NCBI GenBank assembly: GCA_020848195.1
Contig: JADLAP010000004.1
Coordinates: 1 to 34,039, forward strand
Reading direction: 5' to 3'
Length of the DNA stretch: 34,039 bases
Source of the DNA: Phycisphaeraceae bacterium
GTDB taxonomy: Bacteria; Planctomycetota; Phycisphaerae; Phycisphaerales; Phycisphaeraceae
The notes beneath the pieces were generated by a model that had not been told where the DNA came from, made no database searches, and saw nothing but the letters and a program-made list of their open reading frames with translations. Shown one piece after another: positions 16,479-25,100 of the stretch. The first letter of the stretch is position 1. The number at the start of each line of letters is the position of its first letter. A program made the position numbers and the translations under genes.

Positions 16479-18014
16479 TCAGCCCGCCACCAGCTTCGCC
16501 ATCAGGTCGAACTCACCGGCCAGCGCGCCGTACAGCCGCTGGTACTGGGCGTGATGTTTGGCGTACAGGGCGGCGAGCTTGCGGTTGGGCTTGAGTTTTT
16601 CCGTTTCGTGGATGACCGCCTTGCACGCCTGGGGCACGTTCTTCCAGACGCCGGCTCCGACGCCGGCGAGGATGGCCACGCCATACGCGGGGCCTTCCTG
16701 GGCGTTGATGGTCGCCACGGGTTTGCCGTAGATGTCCGCCTGAAGCTGACGCCAGAAGCTGGACCTTGCGCCGCCGCCGGAGAGTCGTACGGTGTTGACG
16801 GCGATGCCCATGCCGTCCATCACCTGCAGGGCGTCGGCCATGCCGAAGGTGACGCCCTCCAGCACGGATCGCACGAGCATGGGACGGTTGTGCCGGCTGG
16901 TCAGGCCGATCCATCCGCCGCGTGCGTTGGGATTGGCATACGGACATCGTTCGCCGGTCAGATAGGGCAGGAAGAACAGCCCTTCGCAGCCCGCGGGGGC
17001 TTTGTCCGCCTCGGCGATCAGCAGTTCGTACGGATCGACCTTGCGTTTTTTCGCTTCCGCCAGTTCCACGCGGGCCAGATGGTTGCGGAACCACTGGAAC
17101 GAGCCGCCGGCGGCGAGCATGCAGCCGAACACGCACCACTTGCCCTCCACTGCCGCGCACATGGTGTGTACGCGCCCCTGCGGGTCGTAGGTTGGCTTGT
17201 CGGCGTGAGCGAAGACGACGCCGCTGGTGCCGAGGGTGGCGCTGACGATGCCGGAGGCGACGATGCCGTTGCCCACCGCGCCGGCCGGCTGATCGCCGCT
17301 GCCGCCGACGACGGGCGTTCCCTTTTTCAGCCCCATCGCCGCCGCCGCCGCCGCGTGGATTTCACCACTGACGACATGCGACTCGAAGCACCGCGGCATC
17401 AGGGCGGAATCGATTTCCAGCATCGACAGCACATCCTTGTTCCACGCCCGCTTGCGGACATCGAGCAGCAGCGTGCCGGAGGCGTCGCCGACTTCCGTGG
17501 CGTACTGGCCGGTCATGCAATAGCGGATGTAGTCCTTGGGCAGCAGGATGTGTTTGGTCTTGTCGTAGACTTTCGGTTCATGCTGACGGACCCAGAGGAT
17601 TTTGGGTGCGGTGAAGCCGGTGAGCGCCGGATTGCCGACCATGTCGATAAGCTTGGCCCGACCGCCGGCCTTGGCTTCGATCCGGGCGCATTGTTCGCTG
17701 GTGCGTTGATCGTTCCACAGCAGCGCGGGGCGAAGGGGTTTGTCGCCGTCGGCGAGGAACACCGAGCCGTGCATCTGGCCGGAGAGTCCCACGGCAATCA
17801 CCTGCTCGGCCTTGACTTTGGCTTTCTTCATCACGGCTTTCGTGGCCTGACAGGTCGCCTGCCACCACTGGCGCGGGTCCTGTTCCGACCAGCCTGGACG
17901 GGGGGAATACAGGTCATGTTCCGCGGTGGCGGTGGCGTAGACCTTGCCTTTTGTGTCGCAGATGAGCGTTTTGGTGCCGGACGTTCCGATGTCGATGCCG
18001 AGCAGGTAGGCCAT
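16479..18014 (-). CDS. xylB: Xylulokinase
   Basis: A 511-residue FGGY-family carbohydrate kinase that would phosphorylate D-xylulose with ATP to xylulose 5-phosphate in the cytoplasm. Signatures: MAYLLGIDIGTSGTKTLI (phosphate 1 loop), GLSGQMHGSVFLA (xylulokinase-type QMHG substrate segment), ALLWNDQRTSEQC (the WxDxR motif with the catalytic-region Asp), GGSGDQPAGAVGNGI (FGGY catalytic Asp region) and RLSGGGARSSFWRQLQADIYG (adenosine motif). Length is normal for XylB (about 480-515). The ATG has GGAG 7 nt upstream, and that site lies inside a predicted hairpin arm. It is followed by the glycosidase-like gene and is divergent from the RnfC-like gene. Confidence 0.93.
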   Translation of the reverse strand: MAYLLGIDIGTSGTKTLICDTKGKVYATATAEHDLYSPRPGWSEQDPRQWWQATCQATKAVMKKAKVKAEQVIAVGLSGQMHGSVFLADGDKPLRPALLWNDQRTSEQCARIEAKAGGRAKLIDMVGNPALTGFTAPKILWVRQHEPKVYDKTKHILLPKDYIRYCMTGQYATEVGDASGTLLLDVRKRAWNKDVLSMLEIDSALMPRCFESHVVSGEIHAAAAAAMGLKKGTPVVGGSGDQPAGAVGNGIVASGIVSATLGTSGVVFAHADKPTYDPQGRVHTMCAAVEGKWCVFGCMLAAGGSFQWFRNHLARVELAEAKKRKVDPYELLIAEADKAPAGCEGLFFLPYLTGERCPYANPNARGGWIGLTSRHNRPMLVRSVLEGVTFGMADALQVMDGMGIAVNTVRLSGGGARSSFWRQLQADIYGKPVATINAQEGPAYGVAILAGVGAGVWKNVPQACKAVIHETEKLKPNRKLAALYAKHHAQYQRLYGALAGEFDLMAKLVAG

Positions 18015-18019
18015 GGGTG

Positions 18020-18061
18020 GTCTCCGTGAGGTTGCGGCGGAGTTGGTGAATCTACGGAGAC
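18020..18061 (-). promoter_or_regulatory. Inverted repeat covering the xylB ribosome-binding site
   Basis: GTCTCCGT (18020-18027) and ACGGAGAC (18054-18061) are perfect reverse complements, 26 nt apart. In the xylB mRNA the 3' arm, ACGGAGAC, contains the GGAG Shine-Dalgarno sequence, so folding would hide it. It resembles the CTCCGT/ACGGAG arms of the larger repeat near 33.7 kb. Confidence 0.45.
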
Positions 18062-18140
18062 GCAGACGAAACGCAAGTGGAAGTGATTCTGTCCCGTCAG
18101 GGTTCCGCGACGCCGCGAGCGGCGGAAGCGAAAGAGAGGA

Positions 18141-18146
18141 TACGAT
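18141..18146 (+). promoter_or_regulatory. -10-like TACGAT, 8 nt before the proposed RnfC-like start
   Basis: TACGAT is followed by ACAGCGAT and the ATG at 18155. No -35 box is clear. It supports 18155 as the start if transcription is leaderless; a conventional alternative is the ATG at 18206 with GGGGAG 9 nt upstream. Confidence 0.3.
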
Positions 18147-18154
18147 ACAGCGAT

Positions 18155-19462
18155 ATGCGAACGATGCGAGGGGGCATGGAGTTTGAGTCCGGGGAGATGG
18201 TTGAGATGTCTCAACCGCCGGAGCGTCTGGCGACGGCGAAGCTGCGATGGCGTTTGCGTCATCGGCCGGAAGTGCCCATTGGCCAGATCATGGAATCGGG
18301 TCAGCCGCTGACGAAACCGACGGATCCGCGTTACGGCGGGCAGTCCTCGCCGTTCGACGCGAAACTGGAAGACGTGCGGGAATGCGTCGAAGACGACGGC
18401 GGCTGGGAGGTATCCCTCGTTCCGCAGGAGCCGGACGCGCCGACGAGCATCTCGCTTCCCGCGCCGCGAACGCGTCAGCTTGACCCGTGGCTGGACCTGA
18501 TCCGGCTGCATGGCCCGTGGGACGACCAGGACGGCGGCGTGGGGCTGGTGGCCCAGATGGAAGCCGCGAAGCTGACCCGCGCGGAAACCGTGTTGTGCGT
18601 CGGCGTGGACGAGTTTCCGCCCTATCCTCACCACACCAGCCTGCTGCGCAGCTTTCCTGATGCCGCGGTGATGGGACTGCGGCTGATGAGCGACCTGGTC
18701 GGTGCGTCGGCCCCGGTGATGGTGATCGGCCCGGATGGCTCGCTGCGGCAGGATCTGCGAGGCCGATGCGTGGATCAGTGGGTGAAACTGGTGACGACGG
18801 AAGGCGTGTACCCGCAGGCCGACCCGACGCTGGCGGTATGGTGCGCCGCCAAGGGCAAACGAAAGCTCGCGCCGGGCCGCAACCCCATGGAACAACGTGT
18901 GGTGGTGATAGGGCCGTGGACGGCGATCCGCCTGGGTCGCTGGCTCTCGCGGGACCGGCTGGACATGGTGCGTCCCTTGTGGATCGGCTGGCCGGAGCGC
19001 GACGCGCTGATGCACGCCGCATGGGTTTGGCCGGGGCAGTCCGCTTTCACCCTGCACACGCGACTCGCCGCGGAAACGCATGGCCACGAGGGCGTGCTCG
19101 TGCGGGGGCATCCCCTGACTGGACAGCGACTGATCCCGGAAGAAGCCGGAGCGAATCCGTTTGCCTCCATCGAGGAAGCGGAGCTGATTACGGTCTGCCG
19201 TCCAGGCCCGGCGGTGACGCCTTCGGCGTGCATTTCGTGTTCCTGGTGCGCCCAGGCGTGTCCGACCTCGCTGAGGCCGGCACGGATGTACCGGCGTGCC
19301 CAGGCCCCCGGACGCGATCTGACGCTGGCCGAATCGCTGCAATGGTGCGTGGACTGCGGCCTGTGCACGCAGGTATGTCCCTCTTCCCTGCCGCTGGCGG
19401 CGACATTCCGCACCGCCCGGCGGCGCTTGGCGAAAATGATCCGCCAGTTGGAGCCGTCATGA
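18155..19462 (+). CDS. RnfC-like iron-sulfur protein
   Basis: A 435-residue protein (418 if it starts at 18206) related to RnfC, the subunit of the Rnf/Nqr-type ion-pumping complex that takes up electrons. Two 4Fe-4S sites are intact near the C-terminus: CISCSWCAQACP (Cys 359, 362, 365, 369) and CVDCGLCTQVCP (Cys 398, 401, 404, 408). The N-terminal part (VPIGQIMESGQPLTKPTD) resembles the barrel-sandwich domain. The middle matches the RnfC Rossmann-like core, but the usual glycine-rich GGAGFPTHVK segment is replaced by DGGVGLVAQMEA, and GAECEPY reads GVDEFPPY, so NADH and FMN binding of the standard kind is doubtful. It overlaps the RnfD-like gene by 4 bp (ATGA). Divergent from xylB. Electron donor unknown. 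Confidence 0.85.
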   Translation: MRTMRGGMEFESGEMVEMSQPPERLATAKLRWRLRHRPEVPIGQIMESGQPLTKPTDPRYGGQSSPFDAKLEDVRECVEDDGGWEVSLVPQEPDAPTSISLPAPRTRQLDPWLDLIRLHGPWDDQDGGVGLVAQMEAAKLTRAETVLCVGVDEFPPYPHHTSLLRSFPDAAVMGLRLMSDLVGASAPVMVIGPDGSLRQDLRGRCVDQWVKLVTTEGVYPQADPTLAVWCAAKGKRKLAPGRNPMEQRVVVIGPWTAIRLGRWLSRDRLDMVRPLWIGWPERDALMHAAWVWPGQSAFTLHTRLAAETHGHEGVLVRGHPLTGQRLIPEEAGANPFASIEEAELITVCRPGPAVTPSACISCSWCAQACPTSLRPARMYRRAQAPGRDLTLAESLQWCVDCGLCTQVCPSSLPLAATFRTARRRLAKMIRQLEPS

Positions 19463-20676
19463 CCGCGGACGCGACCAACACGAAGCCCGCAGCCTCGCCC
19501 TCGGCCGCAAAGCCCGGGAAGCCGCTCCGACGCGCCAAGTCGGATCCGCCCTGGCTCGGGCCGTTCGTGACGCGGAAATCGGTCGACAACCGCTGGCTGT
19601 TCGTGGGCGAGACGATGACCGTCGCGGCCATGGGATTCTTCGGTTTCCCCGGCGCTTCGCAGGTGCTGACCACCGCGACGACGGCCTTCGCCGTGTTTCT
19701 GCTGATCTCCATCATCATGCAACTTCTCCAGCCCAACGTGGCGATGGAGAGCATGCGTCAGGCCGTGGCCCAGGGTCTGATCCTCGGCGCGCTGATGCCG
19801 GTGACCGCCAGCCTGTGGCGCAAGGCGATGACCGGCGCGTTTCTCGGGTTGGCGCTGCACCTCTGCGGCCGATGCCGATCGGTGCGGGTGCATCCGATCG
19901 CCGCGGCGATGCTCGCCGGATGGCTGGCGCCGATGATCTTCAGCGGCGGTCATCCGTTGCATCAGGCGCTCTTTGAAGCAGGCTTTCCGCCCGCGGTGCT
20001 CAGGCCCGACCGGATGTTCGTCGGCGCGATCGAAAGCCATGCGAAAGTCGATCCGTTCACGTCATGGTGGAACGCCGTCGGCGAAACGCAGCATCACGAC
20101 GCGGTGCTGCGTCCCGTGCCGTTCGATCGCCTGATCCGGGACCAGGTCACGATCCTCCAGCACCCGTCGCAGTTGGCGAACATGCTGGTGGCGGGCGAAC
20201 TGCCCCGCGTGGTGGAACTGGTCATCGGCTGCGTCCCCGGCCCGCTGGGCGCGACAAGCGTGGGATTGATCCTTCTGCTCGGATTGATGCTGATGATGTG
20301 GCGGATGGCCTGGCTGTCGCTCGCCGTGACGATCTGCATCTCCGCGGCGATCGCGCTGCAGGCGATGCCCCTGGCCGGGGATGGCGGACATACTGTGGCG
20401 TTCTGGCTGCTGGCGGACATGACGCCGACGACGGCGATGACGTATGTGGGCTATCTGCTGCTGACCGGGCCCCTGCTGTCGATCGCGCTGCTGCTGGCGC
20501 CACAGGGCGCGCCCATGACGCGACTGGGCCGGCTGATCTACGGCATCATCATCGGCGCGGGCGTCGTGGCCGGTCCGTGGTGGTTCCAGGCCCCGTCCGC
20601 GGGATTCATCGGTCTGGCCGTCGCCGGATGCCTCGCCCGGCCTCTGGACGCGGTGCGCCGCATCGGTTTGCACTGA
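19459..20676 (+). CDS. RnfD/NqrB-like membrane flavoprotein
   Basis: A 405-residue inner-membrane protein of the RnfD/NqrB family, which carries covalently bound FMN and moves electrons across the membrane. After a basic N-terminal tail (1-45) there are about nine to ten hydrophobic segments. The flavinylation loop is preserved: VIGCVPGPLGATSVGLILLLG matches the family PG-x-LG-E/A-TS pattern, with Thr266 as the likely FMN attachment point. The tracked ORF starts at 18766 in another frame of the upstream gene; the ATG at 19459 overlaps that gene's stop, showing translational coupling. RnfA, B, E and G are not in the window, nor is an ApbE flavin transferase. Its role with the RnfC-like protein as a two-subunit electron carrier is inference. 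Confidence 0.87.
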   Translation: MTADATNTKPAASPSAAKPGKPLRRAKSDPPWLGPFVTRKSVDNRWLFVGETMTVAAMGFFGFPGASQVLTTATTAFAVFLLISIIMQLLQPNVAMESMRQAVAQGLILGALMPVTASLWRKAMTGAFLGLALHLCGRCRSVRVHPIAAAMLAGWLAPMIFSGGHPLHQALFEAGFPPAVLRPDRMFVGAIESHAKVDPFTSWWNAVGETQHHDAVLRPVPFDRLIRDQVTILQHPSQLANMLVAGELPRVVELVIGCVPGPLGATSVGLILLLGLMLMMWRMAWLSLAVTICISAAIALQAMPLAGDGGHTVAFWLLADMTPTTAMTYVGYLLLTGPLLSIALLLAPQGAPMTRLGRLIYGIIIGAGVVAGPWWFQAPSAGFIGLAVAGCLARPLDAVRRIGLH

Positions 20677-20690
20677 ACCGCCGATTGCCA

Positions 20691-20699
20691 TGCTAAAAT
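20691..20699 (+). promoter_or_regulatory. Extended -10 promoter of the glycine-zipper lipoprotein
   Basis: TGCTAAAAT is a TG-N extended -10 with five of six -10 bases matching. No strong -35 is needed for this class. The predicted start is near 20706, with AGGGAG following as the ribosome-binding site before the ATG at 20734. Confidence 0.5.
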
Positions 20700-20733
20700 G
20701 GTACGGTTGGCGCGCCATAGGGAGATAGATGCC

Positions 20734-21021
20734 ATGACACGGAACCTCTTCCGTTATGCAATGGTCTGGATGGTGATCGCGGGCCTGTTGCTGATGTCCG
20801 CGGGTTGTGAAACCAAGGCACAGACGGGCACGCTGGTGGGCGCGGGCGCGGGCGCGGCCGCCGGAGCGGGCATCGGAGCCGGCGTCGGCAGCGTCAACGG
20901 CAGCGCCGGGCGCGGCGCGCTGATCGGCGCGGGCGCCGGAGCCGCCATCGGCGCGCTCGGAGGCTATCTCATCGGCAATGAAGCCGACAAGAGCCAACGA
21001 CGCGAGGCCAACAGCTACTGA
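20734..21021 (+). CDS. Glycine-zipper lipoprotein
   Basis: A 95-residue predicted lipoprotein. The signal peptide MTRNLFRYAMVWMVIAGLLLMSAGC ends in a lipobox (MSAGC). The mature part has two glycine-zipper membrane hairpins, TLVGAGAGAAAGAGIGAGVGS and ALIGAGAGAAIGALGGYLIG, of the Gly-zipper_2/YMGG-like type found in small envelope lipoproteins, and ends in a short charged tail. Such proteins are thought to insert in or associate with envelope membranes, but no molecular role is known. The start at 20734 follows AGGGAG and is preferred over the tracked 20698. Its last 7 bp overlap the stop of the convergent thermonuclease gene. Confidence 0.85.
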   Translation: MTRNLFRYAMVWMVIAGLLLMSAGCETKAQTGTLVGAGAGAAAGAGIGAGVGSVNGSAGRGALIGAGAGAAIGALGGYLIGNEADKSQRREANSY

Positions 21022-21659
21022 TCCTCGTCCGGCTTCGGCAGATGCGTCGATTCCCGGCTCCACAGCCCCACGCGCTGCTGTCGGGCCGTCTGCTCCAGCA
21101 TGTCGTACCGCGCCTCCAGGTCGTGCGCGAATCGCCGGTCCACTCTGGCCAGACCCGCCAGCACCAGTTCCTCATTGATCGTCTGGCCGTCCGGCAGCGT
21201 CACGAACGCCAGCAATCGGCCGTACCGATCCCGCATCCGATGCTGCTGCAGATGCAGCGTCACCGGCTGCTGATCGCACCGCTTCCGCGTCAACTCCGTG
21301 GCTTCGTTCGCCCACGGCTCGGCCGGCGTGTCCCTGTACGCATTGGGCATCTCCGGGCAGTCGACCGCCCACAGCCGGATGCGCGTGGTGGCGCGAGACC
21401 CGTCGGATCGCTCGATGTCGATGGTGTCGCCGTCGATGACGTGATGGACGAGAAAGGTCCGGCCCTGATAGCGGGACCAGTCATCGTCCTGCGCCAGCAA
21501 CAGGCCTCGCCGGTCCAGAACGATCAGGACGCCCAGCACGAGCAGGCCCGCGAGAATCAGCGTCGCGCGCAGCCGGCTCTTGCGGAGAACGTAGGCGGTC
21601 AGGGGCCATCGCCGCGAAGGCGCGTCGAGACGAATCCGCGCTCGACCCGGTCGCGCCAC
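21015..21659 (-). CDS. Membrane-anchored thermonuclease-like (SNase) protein
   Basis: A 214-residue protein with one N-terminal transmembrane helix (about 30-49, ATLILAGLLVLGVLIVL) and a staphylococcal-nuclease domain (about 65-205). Key positions are visible: VIDGDTIDI (calcium-binding Asp pair region), RIRLWAVDCPE (catalytic Arg and following Asp; the usual form is RLxGIDxPE) and RDRYGRLLAFV (second active-site Arg region). It would degrade nucleic acid outside the cytoplasm. The GTG start at 21659 lies 2 nt after the upstream four-helix gene's stop, so the two are co-translated. The 3' end overlaps the convergent lipoprotein gene by 7 bp. Function as an active nuclease is likely but inferred from motifs. 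Confidence 0.87.
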   Translation of the reverse strand: MARPGRARIRLDAPSRRWPLTAYVLRKSRLRATLILAGLLVLGVLIVLDRRGLLLAQDDDWSRYQGRTFLVHHVIDGDTIDIERSDGSRATTRIRLWAVDCPEMPNAYRDTPAEPWANEATELTRKRCDQQPVTLHLQQHRMRDRYGRLLAFVTLPDGQTINEELVLAGLARVDRRFAHDLEARYDMLEQTARQQRVGLWSRESTHLPKPDEDQ

Positions 21660-21661
21660 GT

Positions 21662-22108
21662 TCAGGCTGCTCCGTGATACAGTTGAAGATACCGGAGAAT
21701 CCCGGCCAGCAGGATGATGACCGCCGCGAGATGGAGATTGATCATGCCCGCGAGTTTGTCGGATTTGAGGATGCCGCTGCTTCGCATCCAGACGACGGCG
21801 AACAGGATCAGCGCGAGCAGAACCTTGATGCCGATCATGGCGTTGGCGGCCGGACCGATGGCCTTGTACGCCGCGGCGCTGAGTATCCAGCCATAGACGC
21901 CGCTGATCACGAGCAGGGCGATGGCGATGAGCTGCACCTTGAGGAATCGGCCACGAACCGCGCCGGCCAGCGCGTCGCGCTGGTCCTGCGGCAAGCTCTT
22001 GAGCGACGGACGAAAACAGGCGGCGATGAACGACAAGCCGCCCACCGCGAGAATCGCGCCCGTGATGTGGAGAAAGCGCATCAGGACAATCAGTACGGGA
22101 TGATCCAT
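21662..22108 (-). CDS. Four-helix membrane protein, CopD-like
   Basis: A 148-residue integral membrane protein with four hydrophobic helices. Histidines lie in helix 1 (MRFLHITGAILAVGG) and helix 4 (INLHLAAVIILLAGILR), an arrangement seen in CopD-like and other small four-helix heme-binding families. Metal or heme binding is therefore possible but unproven. The start at 22108 follows GGAG with an 8-nt spacer; the tracked start 54 nt upstream lies inside the preceding TPR gene. It sits 16 nt after the TPR lipoprotein gene and 2 nt before the SNase gene, so these three form a tight group. Confidence 0.75.
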   Translation of the reverse strand: MDHPVLIVLMRFLHITGAILAVGGLSFIAACFRPSLKSLPQDQRDALAGAVRGRFLKVQLIAIALLVISGVYGWILSAAAYKAIGPAANAMIGIKVLLALILFAVVWMRSSGILKSDKLAGMINLHLAAVIILLAGILRYLQLYHGAA

Positions 22109-22124
22109 CCGTGGGTCTCCATGG

Positions 22125-25100
22125 TCAGGGTTGCGGGTTGTCCTGGACCGGTTCCGGGACATCGGGGCTGGGCATTGGAACCGGCGCCGCCGGCAGCCCC
22201 GGCACCCCCGGAACCCCCGGCACCGCCGGCACCGCCGGCACGCCCTGCGGCATCAGTCCGCCCGGCGTTTCGGGGGTGGATTTGAGCACCGCGCCTTCGG
22301 ACAATGGAACCGTCGAGTCCGCCACCGGCGAGATCTGGCCTTTTCGCAGCGATTCCAGCTTGTTTTCCAGCCGTTTGTCCAGATTCTTCAGGTCCGGATC
22401 CTCGTCCGACCGCAGACTCGGTTCCTGCATCAACTGTTGAGCCTGACGCCAGTACTGGTCCGCCTCCTTCGCTTCGCCCACACGGTACGACGCGTCGCCA
22501 AGGTGATCGAGAATCACCGGATGATCGCCTCCGCCGACATGGGTCGCCTGTTTGAGCAGGCGCACCGCGTCCTTGAACCGGCCCAGCTTGTACATCACCC
22601 ACGCCAGCGAATCGAGATAAGCGGCGCTGTCAGGCTCGGCGGCAAGCGCCTGTTCGATCATCGCTTTCGCCTGCTCCAGATTCCGACCGCGATTGGCCCA
22701 CCCGTAGCCCAGCGCGTTGAGCGTCGGCGCGTGGTCCGGATGCTTCTTCAGCGACTCGACCAGCATCGCTTCGCCGCGGTCGTACTTGTCCCGCATCTCC
22801 AGATTCGACGCCCACGCCAGACGCAGTTCGGCGTCCTGATCCGGATGTTTCCTGAGCATGTCGGTGAACATCGCATCGACCTGATCCGCCTTGTCCGCCC
22901 GGCACATCGCTCGGCCGAGCATCGAAGCCAGCATCGTCGCGTCGTCCGCCTCCGGCGCAAACTGAACCATGGCCTCCTGTAACACCGCCACCGCCTGCCG
23001 AGGCTTGTCCAGGCGCAGATAAAACTCCGACAGCCGGGCGGCGCGCGGCACGCCGGGCGGCATCTGCTGGTAGATCCGCTCCTCCAGTTCGTTCATCCGC
23101 GCGACGTTGTGCTTCTGCTCGTAGTAGCCCCGCGCGATCGCCAGCAGGTCCGGCCTGCCCGACGGTTCGATCTGTTCGCGGATCAGCTTCTCCGCGTCGT
23201 CCTGCCGGTCAGCGACCCGGAACAGGTCCAGCAGGTGGGCGATGGCACGGGGATCGGCCGGATCTTCGCGCAGCACGGACTGGAGCAATCGTTCGGCGCT
23301 GGTGAAATCCTGCTGTGCCGCGTGCATTTCCGACAGCTTGATCCGCGCCAGCCGGCTCTGCGGAATGGTTCCGAGCATCCGCCGCATCAGACGCTGATAC
23401 TGATCCCCCGCGTCGGCGACTTTGCCGGTTTCGTACAGATTGAAAAGCGATTCGTACAGCAGTTCGGACGTCGGATTCACATTGATCGCATCCAGCAGCA
23501 GGCGTTCGGCCGCGGAGGCCTGGTCCACGATCATCAGCAGCCGCGCCTTCTGGAGCAGCAGTGGAATACTGGCCGGCTCCTTGTCGAGCATCCGGGTGAC
23601 GAGGTCGACCGCCTGATCGGCGTGGCCGGTCTCCGCGAGAATCTGCACGCGAAGCAGCGCCACCTCGGCGTCCGGGTCGTTTTCGAGCGGTTTGAGCAGA
23701 TCGACGGCCTGGTCGTATTTCCGCTGCGCCACCAGCAACGTCGCCAGACGGGTACGCGCGGGACGGAAGGCGGGCTGGGCATGGATCACCGCTTCGAGTT
23801 CCTGACGGGCCGCGGTGAACTGGAGATTCTGCATCAGCAGGCCGGCCTTGAGAAAACGGGTCATCGGCCTGGCTTGGGCTTCCGCGCCCAGATGATCCAC
23901 CGTCTTGAGCAGAAGATTCGCATTGTTCACCCGGGCAATCAGCGCGCCGGCGTATTCCGTGGCGTGGTCCGGCGCGGCGTCAATGGCGGCCAAGGTCCGT
24001 TTGACCAGCGGTTCGGCTTCCGCGACGGTCGCCACGGGCTTGCGGGTATCGGAAGGCCCCTGCAGCCACTCGGAGAAGACGGCCTGATCGTCCGGCTTGA
24101 GCTTGAGATGCTGTTCCAGAAAGGCCTGACCCGCTTTGCCGCCCAGGAGTTCCGCGATCACCAACGCCATTCGTGAAGGCCGGCCTCGCTGTTCGTACAG
24201 ACGCTGATAGCTGGCGGCAAGTCTGGACCCGGACACGCCTTTGGCCACCGCCCAACGGGTCAGGTCCACCGGCGGGTCGGCTTTGGCGTCGCGGTTGATC
24301 GCTTCTTCCAGCGCCTTCTCCGCCTGTTCGGGATGGCCGTCGAGGATGTGGGCCAGCACCAGCCGGGCGAGCAGTTGCTGCGGGTCCGCGCCATCCTCGG
24401 CCTGGGCGCGGGTGTAGGCGTCCACCGCTTCGGCAAACCGGCCCAGACGGATGTTGCTGTCGCCCACGGAAAGCCACAACAGGCCGCTTTGACGGGAAAG
24501 GATCGCCAGCTTGCGGGCCAGCGGGTGCGATCGCGTGGTCGGCTCCGGCTGATCCAGATACAGCTTCATCTGCGTCACGCTGGCCAGGTCGTATCCGGCG
24601 CTTTCCAGGGCGCTGCCGAGGTAGAACGCCGCCAGGGGCTTGACCATGCCCGCTTCGGTCGAATCCTGGCCGCTTTGCCGCATCGCGTGGGCGAAGACGC
24701 TGATGGCCACGTCGCTTCGCCCCTGCTCCAACGCCTGCCGCCCCAGCAGCAGCGCGGTGTCGATGTCGTTGGGGTCCGACGCCATGGCGCGTTCAAGGTA
24801 CTGCGCGCTCTGCGTACGGTTGCCGGAGGCGGCCCAGATCTGACCGAGCATCTTCAACAGGTAAGGATCGTTGGGTGTCAGGGTCAGGGCGATTTCAATC
24901 TGGCGACGGGCTTCAAACAGATGGCCGGCACGCCAGGCTTCAAAGCCCTGGAGAAACGCATGCTGTGCGGCCAGCGGCGGGTCCATCGCCTTGACGTCAA
25001 CCGGACCCGGCACGGTCGCGGCCGCGGCAAGGAACGCGGGCCTGGGCAGGTCCGCCAGCACCTGGTCCAATGTTTTCCGGGCACGCTGGAGATCATTGCC

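Noticed and set aside
17831-19342. 503-residue minus-strand ORF over the RnfC-like gene
   Set aside because: The Arg/His-rich, low-complexity translation has no domain. The plus strand carries two perfect 4Fe-4S motifs, so this is a shadow frame.
18155-20676. A complete Rnf or Nqr ion-pumping complex
   Set aside because: Only C-like and D-like subunits are present, and the C-like protein lacks the usual nucleotide/FMN signature; no A, B, E or G subunit lies beside them.
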